Of a stretch of 64,000 bases of DNA, positions 8,622 through 17,362 are shown in pieces. The number at the start of each line of letters is the position of its first letter. The first letter of the stretch is position 1. The notes under the pieces are model-generated. The model ran no database searches and had not been told where the DNA came from. It saw only the letters and a program-made list of their open reading frames with translations. Source of the DNA: Streptomyces echinatus (GTDB taxonomy: Bacteria; Actinomycetota; Actinomycetes; Streptomycetales; Streptomycetaceae). The translations under genes and the position numbers were made by a program. The DNA is taken from contig NZ_JACHJK010000012.1 of the NCBI RefSeq assembly GCF_014203595.1, positions 244,619 to 308,618 on the forward strand, read 5' to 3'.

Positions 8622-8659
8622 ATTGACGAATCATGCAGAACCCTGCATACTCATGCATG
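8622..8659 (+). promoter_or_regulatory. argG promoter overlapped by tandem ARG boxes
   Basis: A -35 TTGACG (8623-8628) and a -10 CATACT (8646-8651) are 17 bp apart. Two 18-bp ARG-box-like sites cover them. Box 2 (8642-8659) has perfect arms TGCAT-actc-ATGCA, matching the ArgR half-site geometry TGAAT-N4-ATTCA. Box 1 (8622-8639) has TGACG-aatc-ATGCA. Two bases separate the boxes, so their centres lie 20 bp apart, about two helical turns, as ArgR hexamers require. ArgR bound here would block RNA polymerase. Confidence 0.8.
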
Positions 8660-8687
8660 TCAGCGAATGCACTGTGAGGAGAAACCC

Positions 8688-9881
8688 GTGACCGAGCGCG
8701 TCGTACTCGCCTACTCAGGCGGTCTGGACACCTCCGTCGCCATCGGCTGGATCGCCGAGGAGACGGGCGCCGAGGTCATCGCCGTTGCGGTCGACGTCGG
8801 CCAGGGCGGCGAGGACCTGGACGTCATCCGCAAGCGCGCCCTCGCGTGCGGTGCGGTGGAGGCCGAGGTCGCCGACGCCAAGGACGAGTTCGCCGACGAG
8901 TACTGCCTCCCGGCGATCAAGGCCAACGCCCTGTACATGGACCGCTACCCGCTGGTCTCCGCCCTCTCCCGGCCGACGATCGTCAAGCACCTCGTCGCCG
9001 CCGCCAAGAAGCACGGCGCCACCACGGTCGCCCACGGCTGCACCGGCAAGGGCAACGACCAGGTCCGCTTCGAGGCCGGCATCGTCGCCCTCGCCCCCGA
9101 CCTGAAGTGCATCGCCCCGGTCCGCGACTACGCGATGACCCGGGACAAGGCGATCGCCTTCTGCGAGGCCAAGCAGCTCCCGATCGCCACCACCAAGAAG
9201 TCCCCGTACTCCATCGACCAGAACGTCTTCGGGCGCGCGGTCGAGACGGGCTTCCTGGAGGACATCTGGAACGCCCCTATCGAGGACATCTACGAGTACA
9301 CCTCCAACCCGGCCGTCCAGCGCGAGGCCGACGAGGTCGTCATCAGCTTCAAGCAGGGCGTCCCGGTCGCGATCGACGGCAAGCCCGTCACGGTCCTCCA
9401 GGCCATCCAGCAGCTCAACGAGCGCGCGGGCGGCCAGGGCATCGGCCGGATCGACATGGTCGAGGACCGCCTCGTCGGCATCAAGTCCCGCGAGGTCTAC
9501 GAGGCCCCGGGCGCGATCGCGCTGATCACGGCCCACCAGGAGCTGGAGAACGTCACCGTCGAGCGCGAGCTGGCCCGCTACAAGCGGCAGGTCGAGCAGC
9601 GCTGGGGCGAGCTGGTCTACGACGGCCAGTGGTTCTCCCCGCTCAAGCGCGCCCTGGACGGCTTCATCGACGAGGCCAGCCAGCATGTCACCGGCGACAT
9701 CCGGATGACCCTGCACGGCGGCCGCGCGGTCGTCACCGGCCGGCGCTCGGAGTCGTCCCTGTACGACTTCAACCTGGCCACCTACGACACCGGCGACACC
9801 TTCGACCAGGCCGCGGCCAAGGGCTTCATCGACATCTACAGCCTGTCGTCGAAGATCGCCGCCAAGCGGGACCTGGCGTAA
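8688..9881 (+). CDS. argG: Argininosuccinate synthase
   Basis: Condenses citrulline and aspartate with ATP to argininosuccinate, 397 aa. The ATP pyrophosphatase P-loop SGGLDTS is at 10-16, HGCTGKGNDQVRFE near 120, and the GRRSESSLYDF segment near the C-terminus. The GTG at 8688 has a GAGGAGA ribosome site eight bases upstream. An in-frame ATG at 8619 would lie upstream of the promoter and is rejected. It has its own ArgR-controlled promoter and a hairpin before argH. Confidence 0.96.
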   Translation: MTERVVLAYSGGLDTSVAIGWIAEETGAEVIAVAVDVGQGGEDLDVIRKRALACGAVEAEVADAKDEFADEYCLPAIKANALYMDRYPLVSALSRPTIVKHLVAAAKKHGATTVAHGCTGKGNDQVRFEAGIVALAPDLKCIAPVRDYAMTRDKAIAFCEAKQLPIATTKKSPYSIDQNVFGRAVETGFLEDIWNAPIEDIYEYTSNPAVQREADEVVISFKQGVPVAIDGKPVTVLQAIQQLNERAGGQGIGRIDMVEDRLVGIKSREVYEAPGAIALITAHQELENVTVERELARYKRQVEQRWGELVYDGQWFSPLKRALDGFIDEASQHVTGDIRMTLHGGRAVVTGRRSESSLYDFNLATYDTGDTFDQAAAKGFIDIYSLSSKIAAKRDLA

Positions 9882-9917
9882 CCCCCGCGGGTCACCTCGC
9901 GCGCATCGGCCTGACAG

Positions 9918-9949
9918 CCGCCTCCCCGCCTGGAAGGGTGGGGAGGCGG
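9918..9949 (+). terminator. Hairpin between argG and argH
   Basis: A perfect 10-bp stem (9918-9927 with 9940-9949) with a 12-base loop and no T-tract. It could partly terminate argG transcription or act as a processing site ahead of argH. Confidence 0.6.
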
Positions 9950-9981
9950 TGGCACATCACAAGCTTCGAGGAGCAACGCAA

Positions 9982-11415
9982 GTGAGCAGCAACAGCGGTG
10001 ACGTACGGCTCTGGGGCGGCCGTTTCGCCGACGGTCCCGCCGAGGCGCTGGCGAAGCTGTCCGCGTCCGTCCACTTCGACTGGCGACTGGCGCCCTACGA
10101 CATCGCCGGTTCGCGCGCCCACGCGCGCGTGCTGCACAAGGCGGGACTGCTCACCGAGGACGAGCTCCAGCGGATGATCGCCGGGCTCGACCTGCTGGAG
10201 GCGGACGTCGCCGCCGGCACCTTCGTGGGCACCGTCGCCGACGAGGACGTGCACACCGCCCTGGAGCGCGGCCTGCTGGAGCGCCTCGGCCCGGACCTCG
10301 GCGGCAAGCTTCGCGCCGGCCGGTCCAGGAACGACCAGGTGGCCACCCTCTTCCGGATGTACCTCAGGGACCACGCCCGGACGATCGGCGGCCTGATCGC
10401 CGACCTCCAGGAGGCGCTGATCGGCCTCGCCGAGGCCCACCCGGACGTCGCGATGCCCGGCCGCACCCACCTCCAGCACGCCCAGCCGGTGCTCTTCGCC
10501 CACCATGTCCTGGCCCACGTACAGTCCCTGTCCCGGGACGCCGAGCGGCTGCGCCAGTGGGACGAGCGGACGGCCGTGTCGCCGTACGGCTCCGGCGCGC
10601 TCGCCGGTTCCTCCCTGGGCCTGGACCCGGAGGCGGTCGCCGAGGACCTCGGCTTCGAGCACGGCAGTGCCGGCAACTCCATCGACGGCACGGCCTCCCG
10701 TGACTTCGTCGCCGAGTTCGCCTTCATCACCGCGATGATCGGCGTGAACCTCTCCCGGATCGCCGAGGAGATCATCCTCTGGAACACCAAGGAGTTCTCC
10801 TTCGTCACGCTGCACGACGCGTTCTCCACGGGCTCGTCGATCATGCCGCAGAAGAAGAACCCGGACATCGCCGAGCTGGCCCGGGGCAAGTCCGGCCGTC
10901 TCATCGGCAACCTCACCGGACTGATGGCCACCCTCAAGGCACTGCCCCTCGCCTACAACCGCGACCTCCAGGAGGACAAGGAGCCGGTCTTCGACTCCTG
11001 CGACCAGCTGGAGGTGCTGCTCCCCGCCTTCACCGGCATGATCGCCACCCTCACCGTCCACCGTGAGCGCATGGAGGAGCTGGCCCCGGCGGGCTTCTCG
11101 CTCGCCACCGACATCGCCGAGTGGCTGGTCCGGCAGGGCGTGCCGTTCCGCGTGGCGCACGAGGTCGCGGGGGAGTGCGTCAAGGTCGCCGAGGCCGAGG
11201 GCAAGGAACTGGACGACCTCACGGACGAGCAGTTCGCGAAGATCTCCGCCCACCTCACCCCGGAGGTCCGCTCGGTCCTCAACGTCCCCGGCGCGCTGGC
11301 GTCCCGCAACGGCCGAGGCGGCACGGCCCCCGCCGCGGTGGCCGTCCAACTGGCAGAGGTGAAGGCCGACGTAGCGGCCCAGCAGACCTGGGCAACAGCC
11401 AAAACCCACCCCTGA
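9982..11415 (+). CDS. argH: Argininosuccinate lyase
   Basis: Cleaves argininosuccinate to arginine and fumarate, the last step of arginine synthesis; 477 aa. The fumarase/aspartase superfamily signature GSSIMPQKKNPD is near residue 290, with RTHLQHAQP near 160 and RSRNDQVATLFRMYLR near 115. The GTG at 9982 follows GAGGAGC with about eight bases spacing, while an in-frame ATG at 9949 sits in the preceding hairpin and is rejected. No clear ARG box was found directly upstream, so it may rely on argG read-through. Confidence 0.96.
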   Translation: MSSNSGDVRLWGGRFADGPAEALAKLSASVHFDWRLAPYDIAGSRAHARVLHKAGLLTEDELQRMIAGLDLLEADVAAGTFVGTVADEDVHTALERGLLERLGPDLGGKLRAGRSRNDQVATLFRMYLRDHARTIGGLIADLQEALIGLAEAHPDVAMPGRTHLQHAQPVLFAHHVLAHVQSLSRDAERLRQWDERTAVSPYGSGALAGSSLGLDPEAVAEDLGFEHGSAGNSIDGTASRDFVAEFAFITAMIGVNLSRIAEEIILWNTKEFSFVTLHDAFSTGSSIMPQKKNPDIAELARGKSGRLIGNLTGLMATLKALPLAYNRDLQEDKEPVFDSCDQLEVLLPAFTGMIATLTVHRERMEELAPAGFSLATDIAEWLVRQGVPFRVAHEVAGECVKVAEAEGKELDDLTDEQFAKISAHLTPEVRSVLNVPGALASRNGRGGTAPAAVAVQLAEVKADVAAQQTWATAKTHP

Positions 11416-11427
11416 CAGCCCCCCGAA

Positions 11428-11454
11428 CCCCGCGCCCCCCAAAGGGGCGCGGGG
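11428..11454 (+). terminator. argH terminator hairpin
   Basis: An 11-bp perfect G+C stem (11428-11438 with 11444-11454) with a five-base loop, 13 bp after the argH stop. Its right arm begins the first copy of a 29-bp intergenic repeat. Confidence 0.75.
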
Positions 11455-11546
11455 AACGGCGCGGGCAACCACAGACCCGCCGCACCCGCCGACGCACCTG
11501 GGGCCCAGAGGCGCAAGGGGGCGCGGGGAACGGCGCGGGCAACCAC
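11444..11546. repeat. Two copies of a 29-bp Streptomyces intergenic repeat
   Basis: The same 29 bases occur at 11444-11472 and 11518-11546, 74 bp apart. The unit contains GGGGCGCGGGGAAC followed by GGCGCGGGCAACCAC. This resembles the hairpin-plus-tail intergenic repeat seen very often between Streptomyces genes. In the first copy the left half forms the argH terminator. Confidence 0.8.
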
Positions 11547-11665
11547 GAGGTACGCGCACCCGCCGAACCACCTCAGGGCCCGAGCCAGATGGCGCCCGGC
11601 CCCCCGGCCCACCGCGGGTTACGTTGGTCGAAAGCCGGACCGGAGCCGACCGAACGGAGCCCGCG

Positions 11666-12637
11666 ATGCCCTTCGCGCGACTGGCCACAGCCACCACCCC
11701 CACCTGCCACATCGGCCTCGGCCTCGCCGCGGTCGGCCGCCCCGGCTACATCAACCTCGGCAGGGACCGGGACCTCGGCGAGAACCGCAGCGCGGACGCC
11801 CTGCGCACCCGCACCCACGAACTCCTCGACGCGGCCTACGCCCAGGGCGTCCGGTACTTCGACGTGGCCCGCTCCTACGGCCGCTCCGAGGAGTTCCTCG
11901 CCGACTGGCTGAACGCCCGCCCCGACATCGACGACGTGGTCGTCGGCAGCAAGTGGGGCTACACCTACACCGCCGGCTGGACGACGGACGCCGAACAGCA
12001 CGAGGTCAAGGACCACGGCCTCGCCACCTACGACCGGCAGCGCGCCGAGACCGACGCCCTGCTCGGCGACCGGCTCGACCTCTACCAGATCCACTCCGTC
12101 ACCCCGGACAGCCCGGCCCTCACCGACCGGGACCTGCACGCGCGGCTCGCCGAGGCCGCCGCCGGCGGTCTGACCGTCGGCTTCTCCACCAGCGGCCCCG
12201 CCCAGGCCGACGCGATCCGCGCCGCCCTTGCCGTCACGGTCGACGGCGAACCCCTCTTCCGTACCGTCCAGTCCACGTACAACGCCCTGGAGACCTCGGC
12301 CGGCCCCGCCCTCGCCGAGGCGCACGACGCGGGGCTCACCGTGATCGTCAAGGAGGGCATGGCCAACGGCCGGCTGGCCGAACCCCACGCCCCGGACATG
12401 CTGAAGGCGGTGGCCGAGGAGACCTCCCTCGGCTGCGACGCCGTCGCCCTCGCCTGGATCCTGCGCCAGCCGTGGGCCGGCGTGGTCCTCTCCGGCGCCG
12501 CGACCGTCCCCCAGCTCTTCTCCAACCTGCACGCCCCCGCCGTCGACCTCGACGTGGACCAGCTGACCCGCCTCGCCACGCTGAGGGAGGAGCCGGCCGC
12601 CTACTGGAAGCGGCGCGCAGGGCTGCCCTGGCACTGA
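11666..12637 (+). CDS. Aldo/keto reductase
   Basis: NADPH-dependent oxidoreductase of the aldo/keto reductase TIM-barrel family, 323 aa. Signature parts are YFDVARSYGRSEEFLADWL (catalytic Asp and Tyr, about 55-75), VGSKWGY (catalytic Lys, about 92-98), YQIHSV (about 133-138) and the C-terminal coenzyme segment VVLSGAATVPQLFSNL. The ATG at 11666 has a nearby GGAG. A longer frame from GTG 11624 is less likely. The next gene downstream encodes a TetR regulator on the same strand. The substrate is unknown. Confidence 0.85.
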   Translation: MPFARLATATTPTCHIGLGLAAVGRPGYINLGRDRDLGENRSADALRTRTHELLDAAYAQGVRYFDVARSYGRSEEFLADWLNARPDIDDVVVGSKWGYTYTAGWTTDAEQHEVKDHGLATYDRQRAETDALLGDRLDLYQIHSVTPDSPALTDRDLHARLAEAAAGGLTVGFSTSGPAQADAIRAALAVTVDGEPLFRTVQSTYNALETSAGPALAEAHDAGLTVIVKEGMANGRLAEPHAPDMLKAVAEETSLGCDAVALAWILRQPWAGVVLSGAATVPQLFSNLHAPAVDLDVDQLTRLATLREEPAAYWKRRAGLPWH

Positions 12638-12682
12638 CGATCAGCGTCCTGATCAGCAGCTATGAGTCACGCATGCCCACTG

Positions 12683-12720
12683 TGAGACAAGAATGTCTCA
12701 CGTGGGCTATTGTTGTCTCA
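12683..12720. promoter_or_regulatory. Probable TetR autoregulatory operator with three half-sites
   Basis: A perfect inverted repeat TGAGACA-agaa-TGTCTCA spans 12683-12700. A third copy of TGTCTCA lies at 12714-12720, exactly 20 bp from the second, and its last base is the A of the regulator's ATG. A -10-like TATTGT at 12708-12713 would place the transcript start at the ATG itself, giving a leaderless mRNA that the repressor can block. Confidence 0.7.
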
Positions 12721-13268
12721 TGGCCCTCGATCGTGACCACGTGCTGCGCAGCGCAGCCACCCTGCTGACGCGCAAATCCACGGCGACCATGGACGAGGTC
12801 GCCAAGGCCGCCGGGATCAGCCGCGCCACGCTGCACCGCCACTTCGCCGGCCGTGACGCCCTCGTCCGGGCGCTGGAGGCGCTCGGCATCGCCGAGTGCG
12901 AGGCCGCACTGGACACCGCCCGGGTGGACGAGGGGCCGGCGGGCGAGGCCGTACACCGTCTCGTCCGCGCGATCGAACCCGCCGCCGGACTGCTCGCCTT
13001 CCTCTACACCGAGAACCAGCTGTTCGAGGGCGAGCAGCAGAACCAGGGCTGGGCCCGCATGGACGAACGCCTCACGGCCCTGTTCCGGCGCGGTCAGGAG
13101 ACCGGCGAGTTCCGCATCGACCTCACCCCGGCCTGGCTCACCGAGGCCCTCTACGGCCTGCTGGCCTCCGGCGCCTGGGCCGTCAGCGAGGGCCGGGTGG
13201 CCGCCAACGACTTCACCTACATGATCGTCGAGCTGCTGCTCGGCGGCGCACGACGCACCACCCCGTGA
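12720..13268 (+). CDS. TetR/AcrR-family transcriptional regulator
   Basis: Regulator of 182 aa. The N-terminal HTH is textbook: LRSAATLLTRKSTATMDEVAKAAGISRATLHRHFAGRDAL (about 8-48). The C-terminal ligand domain is unremarkable. ATG 12720 is chosen over GTG 12693 because the latter falls inside the palindromic operator and lacks a ribosome site. The gene is followed after 39 bp by an exporter gene, the classic repressor-pump pair; the inducing ligand is probably a pump substrate. Confidence 0.88.
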   Translation: MALDRDHVLRSAATLLTRKSTATMDEVAKAAGISRATLHRHFAGRDALVRALEALGIAECEAALDTARVDEGPAGEAVHRLVRAIEPAAGLLAFLYTENQLFEGEQQNQGWARMDERLTALFRRGQETGEFRIDLTPAWLTEALYGLLASGAWAVSEGRVAANDFTYMIVELLLGGARRTTP

Positions 13269-13307
13269 CGAACACGCACGACGCACACGCGCACGAAGAG
13301 AGGAATC

Positions 13308-14831
13308 ATGACCAGCACCCTGCAGCCGGCACACGAGACCGGGGCGGTGAAGCGCCCGGGCCGCTGGCTCGCGCTCTCCGTCCTCGTCCTGGCCGTGCTG
13401 CTGGTGGCCGTCGACGCCACCGTCCTCGGCCTGGCGACCCCCTACATCAGTGAAGACCTCGACCCCTCCGGCACCCAGCTGCTGTGGATCGGCGACGTCT
13501 ACTCCTTCGTCATCGCCGGTCTGCTGGTCTCCATGGGCAGCCTCGGCGACCGCATCGGCCGCAAGCGCATCCTGCTGGTCGGCGCCACGGCGTTCGGCGC
13601 GCTGTCCGTGCTCAACGCCTACGCGACGACACCCGAACTGATGATCCTGGCCCGGGCGCTGCTCGGCGTCGCGGGCGCGACGCTGATGCCGGCCACCCTG
13701 GCCCTGATCCGCAACATCTTCCACGACCCGCGCGAGCGCAGCCTGGCCGTCGGCATCTGGGGCGCCACCGCCTCCGCCGGTACGGCCGTCGGCCCGATCG
13801 CCGGCGGATTCCTCCTCGAACACTTCTGGTGGGGCTCGGTCTTCCTGATCAACCTGCCGGTGATGGCGGTCCTGGTCCTGGTCGGGATCCGCACCCTGCC
13901 CGAGTCCCGCAATCCGCACCCGGGCCCGTGGGACCTGATCAGCGTCCTGCTGTCGCTGATCGGCATGATCGCCCTGGTCTACGCGGTGAAGGAGGCGGCC
14001 ACCCACGGCCTCACCGGGACGGTCCTCGGCTCCGGCCTGCTGGGTGCGGCGGCCCTCTACGGCTTCGTCCACCGCCAGCTCACCATGCCGGTACCGCTGC
14101 TCGACATGCGGCTGTTCCGGCGCCGCGGCTTCAGCGGAGCGGTCCTCGCCGACCTGCTGACCGTCCTCGGCATGTCCGGGCTGGTGTTCTTCCTCTCGCA
14201 GTACCTGCAACTCGTCCAGGGCCGACGCCCGTTCGAGGCCGGTCTGGCCGAACTGCCCGCCGCCGTGGGCGCGGTGGCGGCCGGTCTGGTCGCGGGCCGT
14301 GCCGCCCGGCGCTTCTCGGTCCGCACGGTGGTCTCGGGCGGCCTGGCCGCCGTCGGTGTCGCCCTGGCAGCGCTGACGGCCCTCGGCCAGTCCACCGGCT
14401 ACCCGGTCCTCGGCGCCGCCCTGCTGGTCGTGGGCGTCGGCGCGGGCTTCTCCTTCACGGTGACCGCCGACGTCATCCTCTCCAGCGTCCCCAAGGACCA
14501 GGCCGGCGCCGCCTCGGCGGTCTCCGAGACGGCGTACGAGCTGGGCGCGGCGCTCGGCATCGCCCTGCTGGGCTCGATCGTGACCGGTGTCTACCGCGGC
14601 TTCACCGGCCCGGCCGGAACCCCGGCCGACGCCCATGAGTCCCTGGGGGCCGCGGTGCAGGCGTCGGCCCACCTGCCGCCGCAGCAGGCGGAGGCCCTGC
14701 TCGACGCGGCCCGCGACTCCTTTGTGCACGGTCTCCACCTGGCCTCGGGAGCGGGGGCGGTGGTCCTCCTCGCGGCCTCGGCCGTGGCGTGGTTCCTGCT
14801 GAAGGGGCAGAGCCTGGAGAGCACGGGCTGA
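13308..14831 (+). CDS. MFS drug exporter, DHA2 (14-TM) family
   Basis: Proton-driven multidrug efflux pump of 507 aa resembling QacA/LfrA/EmrB. About 14 membrane helices are visible. The conserved loop 2-3 motif is LGDRIGRKRILLVG (about 82-95), with the helix 5 motif WGATASAGTAVGPIAGG (about 148-164). GAGAGGAATC provides a ribosome site just before ATG 13308. It is co-directional with and 39 bp after the TetR gene, which probably controls it. Substrates cannot be read from sequence. Confidence 0.87.
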   Translation: MTSTLQPAHETGAVKRPGRWLALSVLVLAVLLVAVDATVLGLATPYISEDLDPSGTQLLWIGDVYSFVIAGLLVSMGSLGDRIGRKRILLVGATAFGALSVLNAYATTPELMILARALLGVAGATLMPATLALIRNIFHDPRERSLAVGIWGATASAGTAVGPIAGGFLLEHFWWGSVFLINLPVMAVLVLVGIRTLPESRNPHPGPWDLISVLLSLIGMIALVYAVKEAATHGLTGTVLGSGLLGAAALYGFVHRQLTMPVPLLDMRLFRRRGFSGAVLADLLTVLGMSGLVFFLSQYLQLVQGRRPFEAGLAELPAAVGAVAAGLVAGRAARRFSVRTVVSGGLAAVGVALAALTALGQSTGYPVLGAALLVVGVGAGFSFTVTADVILSSVPKDQAGAASAVSETAYELGAALGIALLGSIVTGVYRGFTGPAGTPADAHESLGAAVQASAHLPPQQAEALLDAARDSFVHGLHLASGAGAVVLLAASAVAWFLLKGQSLESTG

Positions 14832-14937
14832 GCGGACCGGCCCGGGCGTGCGGAGCCCCGCCGACGCGCTGCCGGGCCGCCCGGGCGTGCGAAGGCCCCC
14901 GCGCGGCCCGGCCCGGACCGGCCGCGTCACCCGGACG

Positions 14938-16581
14938 TCACTTGCGGTAGCCCAGCACCGTCATCATCCCGCTCTCCGAGTGGTACTGGTTGTGGCAGTG
15001 CAGCATCCACAGTCCCGGGTTGTCGGCGTCGAAGTCGATCACCAGCTTCCGGTGCGGCAGCACGAGCGCGGTGTCCTTGCGCGCGCCCACGGAGTCCAGG
15101 CCGGTCACCGAGAAGGTGTGCCCGTGCAGATGCATCGGGTGCCACATGCTGGTGGCGTTGATGAGGGTGAGCCGCACGCGCTCGCCGGCCCGGACCGCGT
15201 GACGCTGCTGGGCGGAGTAGGCCTTGTGGTCGAACCCCCAGTCGAACTTCTCCATGCTGCCGGTGATCCTGATGCGCAGCTCGCGGTCGGGGTCACGCTC
15301 GCGCAGCGCCACGGAGTCGTCCGGCAGCAGGCGGCGCGCGGGGACGGTCTCCCGGTCGAGTTCGTCCGGGTGGACATCGGCTGAGGGAAGGTTCCTGCTC
15401 TTCTTGTCGGTGCGCAGGACGGCGAGCGCCCTGCCCTTCTTGCCCTCGGGGAGCGCGACCAGGGGGAAGACCCCGTCATGGACCGTGACCAGCACGTCGT
15501 ACCGCTCCGCCATGCCGATCAGGAGGGAGTCGGTCTGCTTGTGCTTCACGGGATAGCCGTCGGTGTGCGTGACGGTCATCTTGTGGCCGCCGAGCGCGAC
15601 CCGGAAGGCGCTCTCCGAACCGGCGTTGATGATGCGCAGCCGCACGCGGTCGCCGGGACGGCAGCGGAACACCGAGGGGTTGTCCGGCAGGCGCCCGTTG
15701 ACCAGGTAGCACGGGTAGGCGACGCTGCCGCCCTCCCCGTGGAGCATCCGGCTGTGGGACTTGTGCAGCACCCGGTTGGGGCCCGAGGACTTCTTGGCCG
15801 GCGAGGCGTGCGCCTTCTTCGACCCGCCCGGGCTCTGACTGTGGTGGCCCGGCCCCATGGCCATACCCCCCATGTCCATGGAGCCGCCGGGCTTGAGCTG
15901 GTTCAGGACCTCGTCGGGGGTGGAGCCGTCCACGCCGTCGAGCCAGTCGTCCAGGATCACCAGCCACTCCTTGTCGTAGGAGAGCGGCTCCTTGGGGTCC
16001 TCGACGATGAGCGGCGCGTACAGGGCCCGGTCGGGCTGCATCCCGACGTGGGAGTGCAGCAGGTACGTTCCCGGGTGCTTCACGGTGAAGCGGTAGCGGA
16101 AGTCGTCCCCGGAGGCGATGGCGCGCTGGGTCAGGTCCGGGACACCGTCCATGTCGCAGCGCAGCCGTACACCGTGGGAGTGCAGCGTGGTCGTGGCGGG
16201 CAGCCGGTTGGCGAGCGTCAGGTCGAGCATGTCGCCGGCGGTGACGCGCACCAGTGGGCCCGGCACCTCCTCGTTGTACGCCCAGGTGCGGACCGACCGC
16301 CCGCCCAGGTCCAGCGTGGCTTCGTCGGCGGTGAACCTGAAGGTGCGTACGCGGCCGGCCCCTCTTTTCCGCTCGGCCGCGAGGACCTCCGGATCCGACG
16401 GGTTGACGTACCCCTTGGGCCCGGCCGGGACGAACTTCTCCCCGCCGCTCGCGTGTTCGGGTCCGGCGCTGGGGTCGGACCCGAAGCTGGTGCAGGATGC
16501 CAGGAGTCCCGCGCCGGCGGCGGCGATCGGGGTACGGAGCAGAGTACGCCGAGAAGGTTTGTACATGTCTGAATCAGACAT
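14938..16581 (-). CDS. Multicopper oxidase, exported
   Basis: Three-domain copper oxidase of 547 aa. It begins with a twin-arginine signal (SRRTLLRTPIAAAGAGLLASC) that ends in a Cys, so it may be a Tat lipoprotein. All copper-ligand motifs are present: HSHG (near 133), HSHVG (near 175), HPMHLHGH (near 485) and HCHNQYHSESGM (near 530). The middle has a Met/His/Lys-rich insert (about 225-285), as in copper-tolerance CueO-type enzymes, which may bind Cu(I). Two ATG starts, 16581 and 16566, lie in a 21-bp palindrome. Probable role: oxidation of Cu(I) or phenolics outside the membrane. Confidence 0.88.
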   Translation of the reverse strand: MSDSDMYKPSRRTLLRTPIAAAGAGLLASCTSFGSDPSAGPEHASGGEKFVPAGPKGYVNPSDPEVLAAERKRGAGRVRTFRFTADEATLDLGGRSVRTWAYNEEVPGPLVRVTAGDMLDLTLANRLPATTTLHSHGVRLRCDMDGVPDLTQRAIASGDDFRYRFTVKHPGTYLLHSHVGMQPDRALYAPLIVEDPKEPLSYDKEWLVILDDWLDGVDGSTPDEVLNQLKPGGSMDMGGMAMGPGHHSQSPGGSKKAHASPAKKSSGPNRVLHKSHSRMLHGEGGSVAYPCYLVNGRLPDNPSVFRCRPGDRVRLRIINAGSESAFRVALGGHKMTVTHTDGYPVKHKQTDSLLIGMAERYDVLVTVHDGVFPLVALPEGKKGRALAVLRTDKKSRNLPSADVHPDELDRETVPARRLLPDDSVALRERDPDRELRIRITGSMEKFDWGFDHKAYSAQQRHAVRAGERVRLTLINATSMWHPMHLHGHTFSVTGLDSVGARKDTALVLPHRKLVIDFDADNPGLWMLHCHNQYHSESGMMTVLGYRK

Positions 16582-16583
16582 GT
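16563..16583. promoter_or_regulatory. Perfect 21-bp palindrome over the multicopper oxidase start
   Basis: Ten-base arms ACATGTCTGA and TCAGACATGT flank a single A. Both possible ATG codons of the oxidase gene lie in the arms, and the palindrome encodes the first six residues. A second inverted repeat GGCCGT-N5-ACGGCC lies at 16597-16613, and a -10-like TATGAC (minus strand, about 16588-16593) lies between. This looks like an operator, probably for a dimeric repressor, on a leaderless transcript. Confidence 0.6.
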
Positions 16584-16690
16584 TGTGGGGTCATATGGCC
16601 GTTTCATACGGCCGAATGCTCGATGTGTCGGGGACAGATTCCACCTGCAGGCGGACGGACGGCGGCACCGCGCCGGTCCGTCGGACGGCT

Positions 16691-17362
16691 CTAGGCGGCC
16701 TTGGCCTTGGTGGCGTACATGTCCACGTACTCCTGACCCGACAGGAGCATGACCTCGGTCATGACGGAGTCGGTCACGGCCCGCAGCACGTACCGGTCCC
16801 GGTCCATGCCCTCGTAGCGGGAGAACTCCATGGCCTCACCGAACCGGATGGTGACCCGGCCGGGCCGCGGGATGCCCCGGCCGCCCGGCTGCAGCTTGTC
16901 CGTACCGATCACGGCGAACGGCACCACCGGCGCGCCGGTCATCAGCGTCAGACGCGCGATACCGGTGCGCCCGCGGTACAGCCGGCCGTCGGGCGAGCGC
17001 GTGCCCTCGGGGTAGATGCCGAAGACCTTGCCCTCTTCCAGGATCCGACGCCCGGTCATCAGGGCGGCCACGCCGCCGTTCGCCCCGTCCCGGTCCACCG
17101 GGATCATGCCGACGCCGGTGAAGAACCAGGCCATCAGCCGGCCCTTGAAGCCCTTGCCCGTGACGTACTCGTCCTTGCCGATGAAGAACACCTGACGCTT
17201 CGTGACGATCGGCAGCACGATCGAGTCGATGAACGTGAGGTGATTACCGGCCAGAATCACCGGGCCGTCGCCCGGAATGTGCTCCGCGCCTTCCACCCGT
17301 GGGCGGAACATCAGGCGCATGATCGGTCCGAGCACTGCCTTGATGAGCGCGAAGCGGGACAA
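16691..17362 (-). CDS. 1-acyl-sn-glycerol-3-phosphate acyltransferase (PlsC-like)
   Basis: Membrane-associated acyltransferase of about 223 aa that makes phosphatidic acid or a related lipid. The acceptor motif NHLTFIDS (HX4D) is near residue 40, with the glycerol-phosphate-binding YPEGTRS near 118 and the VPFAVIGT strand after it. The TTG at 17362 is chosen because GGAGG lies five bases upstream; another TTG at 17380 would place that GGAGG inside the gene. It diverges from glpQ, which feeds glycerol-3-phosphate into the same area of metabolism. Confidence 0.82.
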   Translation of the reverse strand: MSRFALIKAVLGPIMRLMFRPRVEGAEHIPGDGPVILAGNHLTFIDSIVLPIVTKRQVFFIGKDEYVTGKGFKGRLMAWFFTGVGMIPVDRDGANGGVAALMTGRRILEEGKVFGIYPEGTRSPDGRLYRGRTGIARLTLMTGAPVVPFAVIGTDKLQPGGRGIPRPGRVTIRFGEAMEFSRYEGMDRDRYVLRAVTDSVMTEVMLLSGQEYVDMYATKAKAA

